Numbered from the stretch's first letter, positions 51,182 through 60,851 are shown. The stretch: DNA of 64,000 nucleotides from JABDIP01 sp965250245 (GCA_965250245.1 OZ252296.1:1860001-1924000); one strand, 5' to 3'. Translations and numbers: made by a program. Notes: generated by a model not told the origin, from the sequence alone.

Positions 51182-52582
51182 CTAGCTTTGCGGCGACAGC
51201 GTCCAGACCGTCATCCGGGCGTCCAGCCCGCGGATCTCCTGGTCGTCATGGCGGATCAGGTCGGCATAGGTGCGGTCGTCGCCATTGGCCTCGTCGCGCA
51301 CCCGTTCCACCAGATCCTGGGTGACCGCCAGCTCCACCGACAGGTTGCGCGTCATCGCCTCGACGCGGCTGGCCACGTTGACCGTGTTGCCGATCACCGC
51401 GAATTCCAGGCGGCTGGAGCCGATATCGCCGAGCACGGCCGGGCCGTAGTGGAGGCCGAAGCTGGCCTGGATCGGCGGTTCGCCGGCCTCGGCCCGCTCG
51501 GCGTTCCAGGCGGCCATGGAGTCGATCATGCTGCGGCCGCAGCGCAGTGCGTTCAGCGCATCGGCGTCGCTGGCGATGGGGGTGCCGAAGGTCGCCATGA
51601 GCCCGTCGCCGAGATATTTGTCCAGGGTCCCGTTGTGCCGGAACACCTCGTCTCCCATGCGCTGGTGGAACTGGCGCAGGGTGGTGATGACCTCCTGCGG
51701 GGTCCGGTCGGCGGCGTAGCGGGTGAAGCCGACGATGTCGACGAACAGCACCGCGATGTTCTGGGTGCGGATCTGCTTCAGCGGCTCGTCGTTCTGGGAC
51801 AACTCCTCGACCACGTTGGGCGAGAAATAGCGGGCGAGATTGGCCCGCTCCCGCTCCAGCGCGGCATGGCCGTGGAGCAGGCGGCGGGTCCGGCGTCCCG
51901 AGACCGCGAGGGTGGCCGTGACGATCAGGAGGACGACGATTTCCTGGACCCGGATGAAGATCAGCGGGTTGTTTGGGTCCAGGACTTCGGACATCTCTGC
52001 ATCGGCGCCGAACGCGGCATAGGTGGCTTCCGTCAGCGCCGGATACTCGGTCGCAAAGACCGAGGCGAACACGATTGCGAGGACCCAGAAGATCGTCGTC
52101 CAGGTGCCGAAGGCGAACAGGGTGCGCCAGGAATAGGCCAGCACGGCACCGGCCAACAGGATGTAGAAATACTTGAAGCCGCCATAGCGGAACGCCATGG
52201 CCAACGGCCAGTCGGCATCGGAGAGCGGGTTCGGCACGATGATCGCGATGGTCATGATCGCCAGGTCGCAATACATCAGCAGCAGTTCCTGCCGCGACAG
52301 GCCGACCCGCGCGACGTGCCGCTGGGCCCAGGCGGTGAGAGCCAGCGCCCCCAGCAGGGCGTGGTAGTAGATGATCTCCCAGCTCGGATTGATGAAGGGC
52401 AGCATCACCGCGATGATCGCCAGCGCGATCCAGCGGGCCCGGATCGCCAGCTCCATGCCCTCGCGCTTGTGGCGCTCCAGTGCCGCCTCGGTGAACTTGT
52501 TGTCGGCCTCGCTTTCGGTCGGAACCCGATCCATCCGACCAAACAGGCCACGGCGCCGCCCAGGCGCTGCCGGCTCGTTCAT
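51182..52582 (-). CDS. Membrane-bound class III adenylate/guanylate cyclase, 466 aa
   Basis: About six transmembrane helices in residues 45-240, a linker helix (HAALERERANLARYFSPNVVEE) and a C-terminal class III cyclase homology domain from ~270 (NIAVLFVDIVGFTRYAADRT, LDKYLGDGLMATFG, LEFAVIGNTVNVASRVEAMT). The metal Asp in FVDIVGF and DKYLGDGL, and Asn/Arg in NTVNVASR, are conserved, so it is probably active. ATG 52582 is chosen over an upstream start at 52780. It is monocistronic, divergent from the AhpD-like gene. Confidence 0.9.
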   Translation of the reverse strand: MNEPAAPGRRRGLFGRMDRVPTESEADNKFTEAALERHKREGMELAIRARWIALAIIAVMLPFINPSWEIIYYHALLGALALTAWAQRHVARVGLSRQELLLMYCDLAIMTIAIIVPNPLSDADWPLAMAFRYGGFKYFYILLAGAVLAYSWRTLFAFGTWTTIFWVLAIVFASVFATEYPALTEATYAAFGADAEMSEVLDPNNPLIFIRVQEIVVLLIVTATLAVSGRRTRRLLHGHAALERERANLARYFSPNVVEELSQNDEPLKQIRTQNIAVLFVDIVGFTRYAADRTPQEVITTLRQFHQRMGDEVFRHNGTLDKYLGDGLMATFGTPIASDADALNALRCGRSMIDSMAAWNAERAEAGEPPIQASFGLHYGPAVLGDIGSSRLEFAVIGNTVNVASRVEAMTRNLSVELAVTQDLVERVRDEANGDDRTYADLIRHDDQEIRGLDARMTVWTLSPQS

Positions 52583-52754
52583 GACGATGATTCCCCTGTC
52601 GTCGGGCGTCTCCGTTGACCCTGGCATATCGACGGATATTGCGGTAGCGCGCCGACGCGGGAGATGGATTGTTGATCCAGAACATGTCCGACCGTCCGGA
52701 CCGGTCCTAGGCTGACACCAATCGGTCTGGAAAACGGATTGGACGAGGATTGCG

Positions 52755-53096
52755 ATGATCAATGACTGGCCGGCCGCCAACCGGGAGCTCTCCGCCGCGC
52801 TGGCGACCTATCGGCAATCGGCGCCGGATGTTGCGGCGGCGTTCACCGGACTGGCCCGGGCGGCCACCCAGCCGGCGGCGATCGATGCGAAGACCAAGGA
52901 GCTGATCGCGCTGGCCATCGGCATCGCCGGGCGCTGCGACGGCTGCATCGGCTTTCACACCGAGGCCGCCATCCGCCACGGCGCCAGCCGCGACGAGATC
53001 GTCGAGACCATCGGCGTGGCCACCTATATGGGCGGCGGGCCGTCCTATGTGTACGGCGCCCAGGCGCTGCAGGCGTTCGACCAGCTCTCGGGCTAG
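52755..53096 (+). CDS. Carboxymuconolactone decarboxylase / AhpD-like protein, 113 aa
   Basis: The same fold as the protein at 1505, with Glu49 and the redox pair Cys61-x2-Cys64-x3-His68 (CDGCIGFH). A compact single-domain member that would form homohexamers or similar and reduce peroxides or act as a decarboxylase. It ends with 4 nt overlapping the convergent YghU gene. There is a ribosome site of moderate strength before ATG 52755. Confidence 0.87.
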   Translation: MINDWPAANRELSAALATYRQSAPDVAAAFTGLARAATQPAAIDAKTKELIALAIGIAGRCDGCIGFHTEAAIRHGASRDEIVETIGVATYMGGGPSYVYGAQALQAFDQLSG

Positions 53097-53983
53097 CCGT
53101 CTTCGGCTTCCTCGGGCGGTGCGATCTTGTCCCAGGTGCGGTGCTCGAAATCGCTGGCGTCGTGGCGCTCGCGCAACTGCGTCTCGGGCTCGCCCCAGGT
53201 CCGGTTGACCATGCGCCCGCGCTGCACGGCCGGGCGCTGCCCGATGGCGTCGGCCCAGCGCACGACGTTCTTGTAGGATGTCACGTCGAGGAATTCGCCC
53301 GCGTCGTACAGCACGCCGCGGACCAGCCCGCCATACCAGGGCCAGATGGCGATGTCGGCGATGGAATAGGCCTCGCCGGCCATGTAGGCGTTGTCCGCCA
53401 GATGCCGGTCGAGCACGTCGAGCTGGCGCTTGGTCTCCATGGCGAAGCGGTCGATCGGGTATTGCATCTTGGTCGGCGCGTAGGCGTAGAAGTGGCCGAA
53501 TCCGCCGCCGAGATAGGGGGCGGAGCCCATCTGCCAGAACAGCCAGGACAGGGCCTCCGTGCGCGCCGCCGGGTCCTCAGGCAGGAACCGGCCGTGCTTT
53601 TCGGCCAAATAGAGCAGGATGGCGCCGGATTCGAAGACCCGGGTTGGCGGTGACGTGGAATGGTCGACCAGGGCCGGGATCTTGGAGTTCGGATTGGCCG
53701 CCACGAAGCCGCTGGAGAACTGCTCGCCGTCGCCGATCTTGATCAGATAGGCGTCGTATTCCGCGCCGGTCTCTCCCAAAGCCAGCAGCTCCTCCAGCAG
53801 GATGGTGACCTTCTGGCCGTTGGGCGTGGCCAGCGAATAGAGCTGGAGCGGGTGCTTGCCGACCGGCAGGTCCTTGTCATGGGTCGGTCCGGCGATCGGG
53901 CGGTTGATGCTGGCAAAGGTGCCGCCGCTTTCGGCCTCCCATTTCCAGACCTTGGGCGGTTCGTACTCTTGGGCTTCGCTCAT
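53093..53983 (-). CDS. yghU: Glutathione S-transferase, YghU-like, 296 aa
   Basis: A nu-class GST: a long N-terminal extension, thioredoxin-like domain LYSLATPNGQKVTILLEEL (the Thr-Pro-Asn replaces the usual Ser/Cys catalytic residue), FVAANPNSKIPALVDH and FESGAILLYLAEKHGRF, and a helical domain with EAYSIADIAIWPW. YghU has disulfide reductase activity with glutathione. It is convergent with the AhpD-like gene, overlapping by 4 nt. Confidence 0.9.
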   Translation of the reverse strand: MSEAQEYEPPKVWKWEAESGGTFASINRPIAGPTHDKDLPVGKHPLQLYSLATPNGQKVTILLEELLALGETGAEYDAYLIKIGDGEQFSSGFVAANPNSKIPALVDHSTSPPTRVFESGAILLYLAEKHGRFLPEDPAARTEALSWLFWQMGSAPYLGGGFGHFYAYAPTKMQYPIDRFAMETKRQLDVLDRHLADNAYMAGEAYSIADIAIWPWYGGLVRGVLYDAGEFLDVTSYKNVVRWADAIGQRPAVQRGRMVNRTWGEPETQLRERHDASDFEHRTWDKIAPPEEAEDG

Positions 53984-54227
53984 CCGGGAGGCGTCCTCTC
54001 TGTCGGGGGGAACGGCGGGTCCGGTCTCACCGAGACCGGCCGCCTCTTGCGACGGCCCTGGGTCCGCCGGACGCGGCCCTCAAGGCACAAGACCAATATG
54101 GTGCCATTGTCGGAAATTGCGCCCCGGCCGCAATCGCCTTGGCCGGCCCGCAATTGCGCCACGTCAAGGTTCTGTTGACCAGATTGCGATAGGATCGAAT
54201 GGTCGAATTCGATGTAAGGAGGCGATC

Positions 54228-54569
54228 GTGCCTCGTTTTGCCTGGCTGGTTGCGCTGATCTCCGTCGCCGGGCTTGCCGCTTGCCAGACCGCCGAGACCG
54301 GCCCCGGCGCCGAGGTCGCGGCCGTCGGCGATGCCGAGACCGGACGCGAGGCGGCCATGGATTGGTGCGGCGGCTGCCACGCCATCGGCGCCGGCGAGAT
54401 GCCGGAGTCCGACGCCCCGTCCTTCGCCATGCTGCTGGAACTGCGCTCGCCTGAGGCGATCCGCCACTATTTGACCTGGGAACGCCATCCGGCAATGCCG
54501 GCCCTGGCCCTGGAATCCCAGGACATCGAGGATCTGGTCGCCTACTTCGCCTATCTGGAAGATCAGTAG
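54228..54569 (+). CDS. Lipoprotein c-type cytochrome, 113 aa
   Basis: GTG 54228 is preceded by AAGGAGG. Residues 1-18 are a signal with the lipobox LAAC (Cys19 lipidated). The cytochrome motif is CGGCH (Cys47-Cys50-His51). Met ligand candidates are MPAL or MLLEL later in the protein. It is a small mono-heme cytochrome anchored to the inner or outer membrane, suited to carry electrons to an oxidase. It stands alone after the 244-bp gap from yghU. Confidence 0.85.
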   Translation: MPRFAWLVALISVAGLAACQTAETGPGAEVAAVGDAETGREAAMDWCGGCHAIGAGEMPESDAPSFAMLLELRSPEAIRHYLTWERHPAMPALALESQDIEDLVAYFAYLEDQ

Positions 54570-54663
54570 CAGCGGCCATCGGACACTGTTTCGCACTCTT
54601 CGGAGGCGCGGGCAGTTGCTCCTCCCCGCCGTCGTCGGCGAATAACCCGGTTGTGACGAGATC

Positions 54664-55890
54664 ATGCACGCCTACGGATTTGGCTGGTGGGAACCGTCTC
54701 CAAAGGACGATGCTCTCCTGAACCGCGTCAGCGGGCAGAGGCTCCGGAGACTGGGGTCATCCGTTCTTTCCGACGGTCTCAGGTCCGACGGGTGGATTCG
54801 GTTCGAGTATCAGGACGACGAAATTGTCTACCCGGTCCTGGCCCAATTGCGGGACGACGAGTACCGGGACCCGCTGTGGCGTTCGCGCCGGCGAACCGGC
54901 CGGGTTCTGACGGTGGACCACAACCGCTCCGCGGGCCTCTGGCAGGCCGAATGCGGCGCCGATAGCCCGACACCGCCATACGGCCTCTGGCGTCGCGTCG
55001 ATGACTGCCTCTCCGACGCCCTGCCATGTTGGCCGCGCATGAAGAGCCGCGATCGGGCGCTGGCGGAGGTCCGCATACACGGCGGATGGCTGAACGGCGC
55101 CTGGCACAGCGGATATCGCCGCGCATTCGCCACCCTGACGCCGGCAAGGCGGAAATGGATCAAGTCCTGGGAGGGCGCTCAGATGGCGGAGCGGCCCGTC
55201 ATTGTCCCGATTGATGCGGACCCTCCCTCCCCGTGGTGCTTCTTCGGGTTTCCTTTCGAGCCTGCCGCTGAAAACCGATCACCGCCGGAACTGAGCGAAA
55301 AAGTCAGGCTGGCTGGGATGACGGAAGTGGCCGGTCCGAAGGCATCCGTAATCGATCGGGCCTGGGTTGTTCCCGCCGGCCTCCCCTTGACGGGGATGGA
55401 AGGGAAGACGGCCTACATGCGTTCGGCTGACGGACAGCGCGTGCTGTATCCGAAATATGGAACGACCATCTCCCAGGAGCGCGGCGGAACGCATTTCACC
55501 ATGGAGTATGCGGACAGCGACTTCATGGGTCACCTCCCCGCTGTGAACGGGGTTCCGTCGCCGTTGGCGGCGTGGACGTTCGAACTGGATCGGATTTGGG
55601 GCGCCTGTCGCCACGACACAGCCAAGTCCGAGCTCTCGATAGCAGTCTCTCAGGGCTATCGGATCGCGCCGTCATACGCACTTGCGCAACGGATCCTGAC
55701 GCAATGCATCGATGCGTGGCTGTTCTGGGAAGGCACCGATGCGCGAAACAAAGAGTGGATGCCGAGGCTTTCCCTGGCGGGCGCAAGCTCCGTCGTCGTC
55801 GCGCCCCACTACCTGGGCGGCATCTGGCCGGCAGGGCGGTACTGCGTCGCGAGCCTCGATCGGACAGCCGCCGCATCGGAAGCGCGCTGA
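54664..55890 (+). CDS. Protein of unknown function, 408 aa
   Basis: I do not recognise this protein. It starts MHAYGFGWWEPS and is rich in Trp, Arg, Asp and Pro throughout, with no membrane helix, signal peptide or recognised motif. A Cys at AECGAD and a C-terminal AWLFWEGTDARNKEWMP are the only striking segments. Base use is similar to its neighbours, though the codons look a little less GC-heavy than average. It could be an enzyme or a structural protein; the context (a lone gene before two membrane proteins) does not settle this. Confidence 0.65.
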   Translation: MHAYGFGWWEPSPKDDALLNRVSGQRLRRLGSSVLSDGLRSDGWIRFEYQDDEIVYPVLAQLRDDEYRDPLWRSRRRTGRVLTVDHNRSAGLWQAECGADSPTPPYGLWRRVDDCLSDALPCWPRMKSRDRALAEVRIHGGWLNGAWHSGYRRAFATLTPARRKWIKSWEGAQMAERPVIVPIDADPPSPWCFFGFPFEPAAENRSPPELSEKVRLAGMTEVAGPKASVIDRAWVVPAGLPLTGMEGKTAYMRSADGQRVLYPKYGTTISQERGGTHFTMEYADSDFMGHLPAVNGVPSPLAAWTFELDRIWGACRHDTAKSELSIAVSQGYRIAPSYALAQRILTQCIDAWLFWEGTDARNKEWMPRLSLAGASSVVVAPHYLGGIWPAGRYCVASLDRTAAASEAR

Positions 55891-56038
55891 CCGGACCGTC
55901 CGCATCGAATTCGCGCCTGGCCGGCAGATCGCCTGCTTGACCTGTCCGTAGGACCATTGGGGCACGCATCTCCGTACCACTCCGTCCGTCCCGATGGCCG
56001 GAGCTTTAGCGATCCTTAACCGCGGCTCTCCAAAATCC

Positions 56039-56554
56039 ATGGTCATGGGGAACAGCGACGACGATTTCAGCGATTTCACCGACTCAGCGGACAACGTTCG
56101 CGATTCGCGAAACACGTTGCGGTGGGTGGGTGCCATCCTGTTCGTGGTTCTCTTTCTCTGGATTGCGGTTTCGACGTCCGGCCTGGCGCCTTGGCTCGGA
56201 ACCGTCGACGAGAGCTACCGGGACGGCCGTGTCGAGATGACCTCCGCCGCCGTCGAGGACACCTCCACCGATCTCCTCAGCCTGTCGAGCTTCTTCTTCC
56301 TCTCCGGCCAGGAGGTGTATGTCGATTACGACATCACGGTCCGGCGCGGCGCGGTTCAGATCATCGTTCAGGAACACGCCGGACCCGAGAGAACGTTCCG
56401 CCACATGGTGACGGCGTCGGGCTCCGGCACGTTCACCGTGCCCGTTCCGCGGAGCGGCATCTACCATATCTCCCTGCTTCCGACGGCCGACGGCGGCGTG
56501 GGATCGGGAAACGATGTCGACATCTCCGCAAGCTGGGGTGCCCGCTGGCCCTGA
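56039..56554 (+). CDS. Membrane-anchored beta-rich protein, tandem paralog 1, 171 aa
   Basis: The start is uncertain (ATG 56039 or 56045, or 55994 upstream). Residues ~1-25 are acidic and cytoplasmic, ~28-46 form a helix (WVGAILFVVLFLWIAVST), and the rest is beta-rich and extracytoplasmic, ending GARWP. It shares SGLAPWLG, YDITVRRG/YDITIRRG, SGxGT, GGVGxGxDxDIxAxWGARWP with the next gene, over nearly its full length. The family is unknown. Confidence 0.6.
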   Translation: MVMGNSDDDFSDFTDSADNVRDSRNTLRWVGAILFVVLFLWIAVSTSGLAPWLGTVDESYRDGRVEMTSAAVEDTSTDLLSLSSFFFLSGQEVYVDYDITVRRGAVQIIVQEHAGPERTFRHMVTASGSGTFTVPVPRSGIYHISLLPTADGGVGSGNDVDISASWGARWP

Positions 56555-56610
56555 TCGGCCGGCGTCTGGCTTTACCGGCCGTTAACCATCCTTGACGACA
56601 GTCCCCGGTC

Positions 56611-57105
56611 ATGCCCGGAGACCACGAAATCGAGCTGACGGGTGGCCGTATCGCCCTGGGCGGCGGCGCGCTGACCGCCGGGGCGGTCGTCGTCCTCGTC
56701 GCCCTGCTCTGGCCCGTCGCGTTCCTGTCCGGCCTCGCGCCCTGGCTTGGCCATATGAGCCAGACCCATCGCGATGCCTCCGCCGTCGGCCTGTCCGTCG
56801 CCGCAGGGTCGGTGTCCGGCAGCGCGTTCGGCCCGACCAGCTTCGCCTTCCTGGAGGGCCAGCAAATCTTCGTCGAGTACGACATCACCATCCGGCGCGG
56901 CGGGGTGCGGATCGGCGTGCTGGAATATGCCGGCATGGAGCACGTGCTGTGGGAGACGGTGTCGACATCGGGCCCCGGCACGGTCTCGGTGCGTATTCCC
57001 CGAACCGGGCTCTACAAGATCTCGATCGAACCGACGGTCGTCGGCGGCGTGGGGCGCGGCTACGACCTCGACATCGACGCGACCTGGGGTGCCCGCTGGC
57101 CCTGA
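56611..57105 (+). CDS. Membrane-anchored beta-rich protein, tandem paralog 2, 164 aa
   Basis: One helix near residues 17-40 (ALTAGAVVVLVALLWPVAFL) after a short cytoplasmic start, then an extracytoplasmic beta-rich domain with IFVEYDITIRRGGVRIGV and a WGARWP end. It is paralogous to the protein just upstream, with 56 bp between. It probably arose by tandem duplication and acts in the envelope. It is convergent with the permease gene 12 bp away. Confidence 0.65.
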   Translation: MPGDHEIELTGGRIALGGGALTAGAVVVLVALLWPVAFLSGLAPWLGHMSQTHRDASAVGLSVAAGSVSGSAFGPTSFAFLEGQQIFVEYDITIRRGGVRIGVLEYAGMEHVLWETVSTSGPGTVSVRIPRTGLYKISIEPTVVGGVGRGYDLDIDATWGARWP

Positions 57106-57117
57106 GTGCCGGTCTCC

Positions 57118-58437
57118 TTATTCGCCCAGTTCCTGCGGCAGTAGCGCGTTCAGGGTGACCGCCAGGAAGGCCGCCGGTAGCAGGCCGGAGGTCAGCAGGA
57201 TCTTCAGTGTCGCCGGCAAGTGCTGCATCGAACCCGGCACCGCCTGCAATCCGAGGCCGATGGCCAGTGATACCGCCAGGATCACCATGTTGCGCCGATT
57301 CATGGTCACCTCGCCGAGCATGCGCAGGCCCGCGCTCGCCACCATGCCGAACATGATCACCACGCCGCCGCCGAGCACCGCGATGGGCATTGCCGAGACG
57401 ATGGCGCCGACCTTCGGCACCAATCCCGCGACAATCAGGAACACCGCGCCGATGGTGACCACATGCCGGCTCATCACGCCGGTCATCGCCACCAGCCCGA
57501 CATTCTGCGAGAAGGAGGTGTTGGGCAGGCCGCCAAAGATGCCGGCCAGGGCGGTGCCCAGCCCGTCCGCCATGGTGCCTCCGGCGATCTCCTTGTCGGT
57601 TGCCTCGCGTCCGGCGCCGCCTTTGGTGATGCCGGAGATGTCGCCGACAGTCTCGATGGCGCTGACGATGGCCATCAGGCACATGCCGATCACCGCCGCC
57701 GCGTTGAGCTCGAAGCCGAACGAGAAGGGGTTGGGGATGGCGAACCAGGCGGCGCCCGCAACCCGGCCGAAATCGACCATGCCGAAGGGGATCGCCACCA
57801 CATAGCCGACCACCAGGCCGATCAGCGCCGCCGCTGCCGTCATGATGCCGCGGGCGAAGAACTTGATCGCCAGGGTCACCACGATCACCAGCAGGGCCAA
57901 CCCCCAATGCTGGAAGGTGCCGAATTCCGGCTGGCCCTCCAGGGGCACGCCGCCGGCGGAATACTTGATCGCCACGGGGATCAGCGCCAGGCCGATGGTC
58001 AGCACGACGGTGCCGGTCACCAGCGGCGGCAGAAGCCCGCGCATGCGCCCGATCACCGTGCCCAGGAAGAAATGGAAGATGCCGCCGATCACCGCCGCGC
58101 CCAGCACCGCCGCCATGCCGGCGGTGGCGGCGACGGGGATCATCACAGGGATGAAGGCGAAGCTGGTGCCCTGCACGATGGGCAGCTTGGCGCCGACCGG
58201 GCCAATCCCGACGGTCTGGATCAGGGTCGCGATGCCCGAGAACACCATCGCCATCTGGATCATGTAGACCAGATCGCCGGTGGCCAGCCCGGCCGCGCCG
58301 GCGATAATGAAGGCCGGCGTCACATTGCTCGCGAACATGGCCAGCACGTGCTGCAGGCCGAGCGGCACGGCCTGGGCCATCGGCGGCAGGTAGTCCGGAT
58401 CCCGCATCTGGTCGCGGGTCATGGCGATGTCGGTCAT
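57118..58437 (-). CDS. NCS2-family urate/xanthine/uracil-type permease, 439 aa
   Basis: A nucleobase:cation symporter-2 protein: LQHVLAMFASNVTPAFIIAG, then QGTSFAFIPVMIP and a core MSAIETVGDISGI-like region with conserved acidic residues. About 12-14 helices. The neighbour puuD oxidises urate, so this is likely the urate or xanthine uptake system (UacT/UraA/PbuX group). ATG 58437 is chosen. It is divergent from puuD across a 269-bp gap that must hold two promoters. Confidence 0.87.
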   Translation of the reverse strand: MTDIAMTRDQMRDPDYLPPMAQAVPLGLQHVLAMFASNVTPAFIIAGAAGLATGDLVYMIQMAMVFSGIATLIQTVGIGPVGAKLPIVQGTSFAFIPVMIPVAATAGMAAVLGAAVIGGIFHFFLGTVIGRMRGLLPPLVTGTVVLTIGLALIPVAIKYSAGGVPLEGQPEFGTFQHWGLALLVIVVTLAIKFFARGIMTAAAALIGLVVGYVVAIPFGMVDFGRVAGAAWFAIPNPFSFGFELNAAAVIGMCLMAIVSAIETVGDISGITKGGAGREATDKEIAGGTMADGLGTALAGIFGGLPNTSFSQNVGLVAMTGVMSRHVVTIGAVFLIVAGLVPKVGAIVSAMPIAVLGGGVVIMFGMVASAGLRMLGEVTMNRRNMVILAVSLAIGLGLQAVPGSMQHLPATLKILLTSGLLPAAFLAVTLNALLPQELGE

Positions 58438-58706
58438 GGATTTGCCCCCCAGCAAATACGCACCCCTGCTGCCGGGACTGGTCCCGATTCGCGGGGCAAG
58501 CGGCGCGTCATGATGGCGCGAATCGTTGCCCTCGGTACAGTGGAGCCAGCTCCGGCACTTTCAGGGGCCTTCCGCCGGCCGCTGTGGCCTTGGTCGGGGG
58601 AACGCTATAAAACGCGAAAGCAGGTACCGGATCGGAAGGCGCGGGCGGCACGACGGAGGCCGGACCCAGCCGGTTCCGGGCCGCGGCGAAAGCAAGGTTT
58701 TGGGGA

Positions 58707-59903
58707 ATGGACGGGATCCTGTGGCAATGGGTCGACATGGCGGTGCGCTGGCTGCATGTCATCGCCGGCATCGCCTGGATCGGCAGCTCGTTCTACTTCA
58801 TCCATCTCGATCTGAGCCTGCGGGCCCGCGAGGGCCTGCCGGAGGGGGCCGGCGGCGAGACCTGGCAGGTCCATGGCGGCGGTTTCTACAACATGGTGAA
58901 GTACCTGGTGGCGCCGGCCCGCATGCCCGACCAGCTCACCTGGTTCAAATGGGAGGCCTACACCACCTGGATCAGTGGCATGGCCATGCTGGTGCTGGTC
59001 TACTACATGGGCGCCGAGCTCTACATGATCGACCATGCGGTGCTCTCGGTGTCACCGCTGACCGCATCGGCCATCAGCGTCGGCGGACTGGCGCTGGGCT
59101 GGATCGTCTACGACCTGCTCTGCCGCTCGCCGCTGGGCCGTGACGATCGCCTGCTGGCGGCCGCCGGCTTCGTGTTCCTGGTGGTGCTGGCCTGGGGCTT
59201 CACCCAGCTCTTCAGCGGCCGTGGCGCGCATATGCAGATGGGCGCGCTGATCGGCTCGATGATGGTGGGGAACGTCTTCTTCATCATCATCCCGAACCAA
59301 AAGAAGGTCGTGGCGACGCTGATCGCCGGCGGCACGCCGGACCCGAAGCTGGGCCGGCAGGCCAAGCAGCGCTCGCTGCACAACAACTACCTGACCCTGC
59401 CGGTGCTCTTCGTGATGATCGCCAACCACTACCCGCTGGCCTTCGCCAGTCGCTGGAACTGGGCGATCCTGTCCGTCGTGCTGGTGGTCGGCGCGGTGAT
59501 CCGGCATTTCTTCAACGCCCGCCACATGGGCAAGCCCAGCCCCTGGTGGACCTGGGGCGTGGCGGTCGCCGGCATGGCGGCGATCGTCCTGCTGAGCGCT
59601 CAGCCGCCGAACGGGGCCAGCGCCCGGGTGGCGCCGTCCATCGCGCGGCCGGAATTCGCGGCGGTGCAGGAGGTCATCGAATTCCGCTGCGCCATGTGTC
59701 ACGCGGCGGAGCCTTTGTGGTACGCAATGCCGGTGCCGCCCAAGGGCGTCGTGCTGGAGACGCCGGAGCAGATCCGGCTCTATGCCCACCAGATCGAGAT
59801 GCAGGTGGTCCGTACCCATGCGATGCCGCCCGGCAACATCACCGGCATCTCCGACGAGGAACGGCACTTGCTGGCGGCCTGGATCGCCACCGGTCCGGAC
59901 TGA
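58707..59903 (+). CDS. puuD: Urate hydroxylase PuuD with C-terminal cytochrome c, 398 aa
   Basis: A bacterial membrane-bound urate hydroxylase. The N-terminal ~300 residues have about 8 helices (WVDMAVRWLHVIAGIAWIGS, VHGGGFYNMVKY). A C-terminal cytochrome c domain carries Cys328-x2-Cys331-His332 (CAMCH). It converts urate to 5-hydroxyisourate and passes electrons to the respiratory chain, so no H2O2 is made. Downstream allantoin-forming genes are not in the window. The start follows GGGGA. Confidence 0.92.
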   Translation: MDGILWQWVDMAVRWLHVIAGIAWIGSSFYFIHLDLSLRAREGLPEGAGGETWQVHGGGFYNMVKYLVAPARMPDQLTWFKWEAYTTWISGMAMLVLVYYMGAELYMIDHAVLSVSPLTASAISVGGLALGWIVYDLLCRSPLGRDDRLLAAAGFVFLVVLAWGFTQLFSGRGAHMQMGALIGSMMVGNVFFIIIPNQKKVVATLIAGGTPDPKLGRQAKQRSLHNNYLTLPVLFVMIANHYPLAFASRWNWAILSVVLVVGAVIRHFFNARHMGKPSPWWTWGVAVAGMAAIVLLSAQPPNGASARVAPSIARPEFAAVQEVIEFRCAMCHAAEPLWYAMPVPPKGVVLETPEQIRLYAHQIEMQVVRTHAMPPGNITGISDEERHLLAAWIATGPD

Positions 59904-59941
59904 TCGCCGCCTGCCGCCTGATCGAACGGAAGGAAGCCGCC

Positions 59942-60829
59942 GTGGACCGGTTGGACACCGTACTTCAGCACACCGCCCGCACGGTGGAGGAGACCCTCGA
60001 CCGCCTTCTGCCGCCGGCGGACGGCCCGCGCGGACGGGTGATCGAGGCGATGCGCTACTCCTGCCTGGGCGGCGGCAAGCGTCTGCGGCCGCTGCTGGTG
60101 ATCTCCAGCGCCGGGCTGTTCGACGTGCCGGAGGCGGGCGCGCTCAGGACCGCGGCGGCGATCGAGATGATCCACTGCTACAGCCTGATCCATGACGATC
60201 TGCCGGCCATGGACGACGCCGATCTCAGGCGCGGCCGGCCGTCGGTGCATCGCGCCTTCGACGAGGCGACGGCGATCCTGGCCGGCGACGGGCTGCTGAC
60301 CGAGGCCTTCACGGTGCTGGCCGATCCGGCGACCGCGCAAGACCCCGCCATCCGCGCCGAGCTGGTGGCGGCACTGGCCGAAGCGGCCGGGGCCGCCGGC
60401 ATGGTCGGCGGTCAGATGATCGACCTGTCGGAGGAGCGCAGCGCCCTCGATCTCGCCGGCATCACTGAGCTGCAGCGGCTGAAGACCGGCGCCATCATCG
60501 GCTTTTCCTGCGCCGCCGGCGGCATCCTGGGCCGCGCGAACGCCGAGGACCGGGCGGCGCTCAAGGGCTATGCTGACGATCTGGGCCTGGCCTTCCAGAT
60601 CGCCGACGACCTGCTGGACCTGGAGGCGACGGCGGAGGATCTGGGCAAGCCGACCGGGCAGGACGCGGCCATGGGCAAGGCGACCTTCGTCGGACAGCTG
60701 GGCGCGGAGCCGGCCCGTGCCAAGGCCCGTGAGCTGATCGATTCGGCCGAGGCCCGGCTTGAGCGCTTCGGCGCGCGCGCCGGGGTGCTGCGCCAGATCG
60801 CCCGCTTCGTCGTCGACCGGCGCAGCTGA
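59942..60829 (+). CDS. ispA: Polyprenyl diphosphate synthase (farnesyl-PP synthase-like), 295 aa
   Basis: A trans-isoprenyl diphosphate synthase: GGGKRLRPLLV, first Asp-rich motif DDLPAMDD (~85-92), GDGLLTEAF and second Asp-rich motif DDLLD. The first motif's four-residue spacing is the bacterial type that makes farnesyl diphosphate. The start is GTG 59942 after GGAAGGA. It lies 38 bp after puuD on the same strand and is convergent with the hpnM-like gene; the latter pair suggests a link to hopanoid or other terpenoid supply. Confidence 0.88.
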   Translation: MDRLDTVLQHTARTVEETLDRLLPPADGPRGRVIEAMRYSCLGGGKRLRPLLVISSAGLFDVPEAGALRTAAAIEMIHCYSLIHDDLPAMDDADLRRGRPSVHRAFDEATAILAGDGLLTEAFTVLADPATAQDPAIRAELVAALAEAAGAAGMVGGQMIDLSEERSALDLAGITELQRLKTGAIIGFSCAAGGILGRANAEDRAALKGYADDLGLAFQIADDLLDLEATAEDLGKPTGQDAAMGKATFVGQLGAEPARAKARELIDSAEARLERFGARAGVLRQIARFVVDRRS

Positions 60830-60851
60830 GATGCCCGCCGGCCGCAACCAC

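Noticed and set aside
54228..54569. Electron partner of arsenite oxidase
   Set aside because: This cytochrome c is about 50 kb from aioBA with no evidence of a link.
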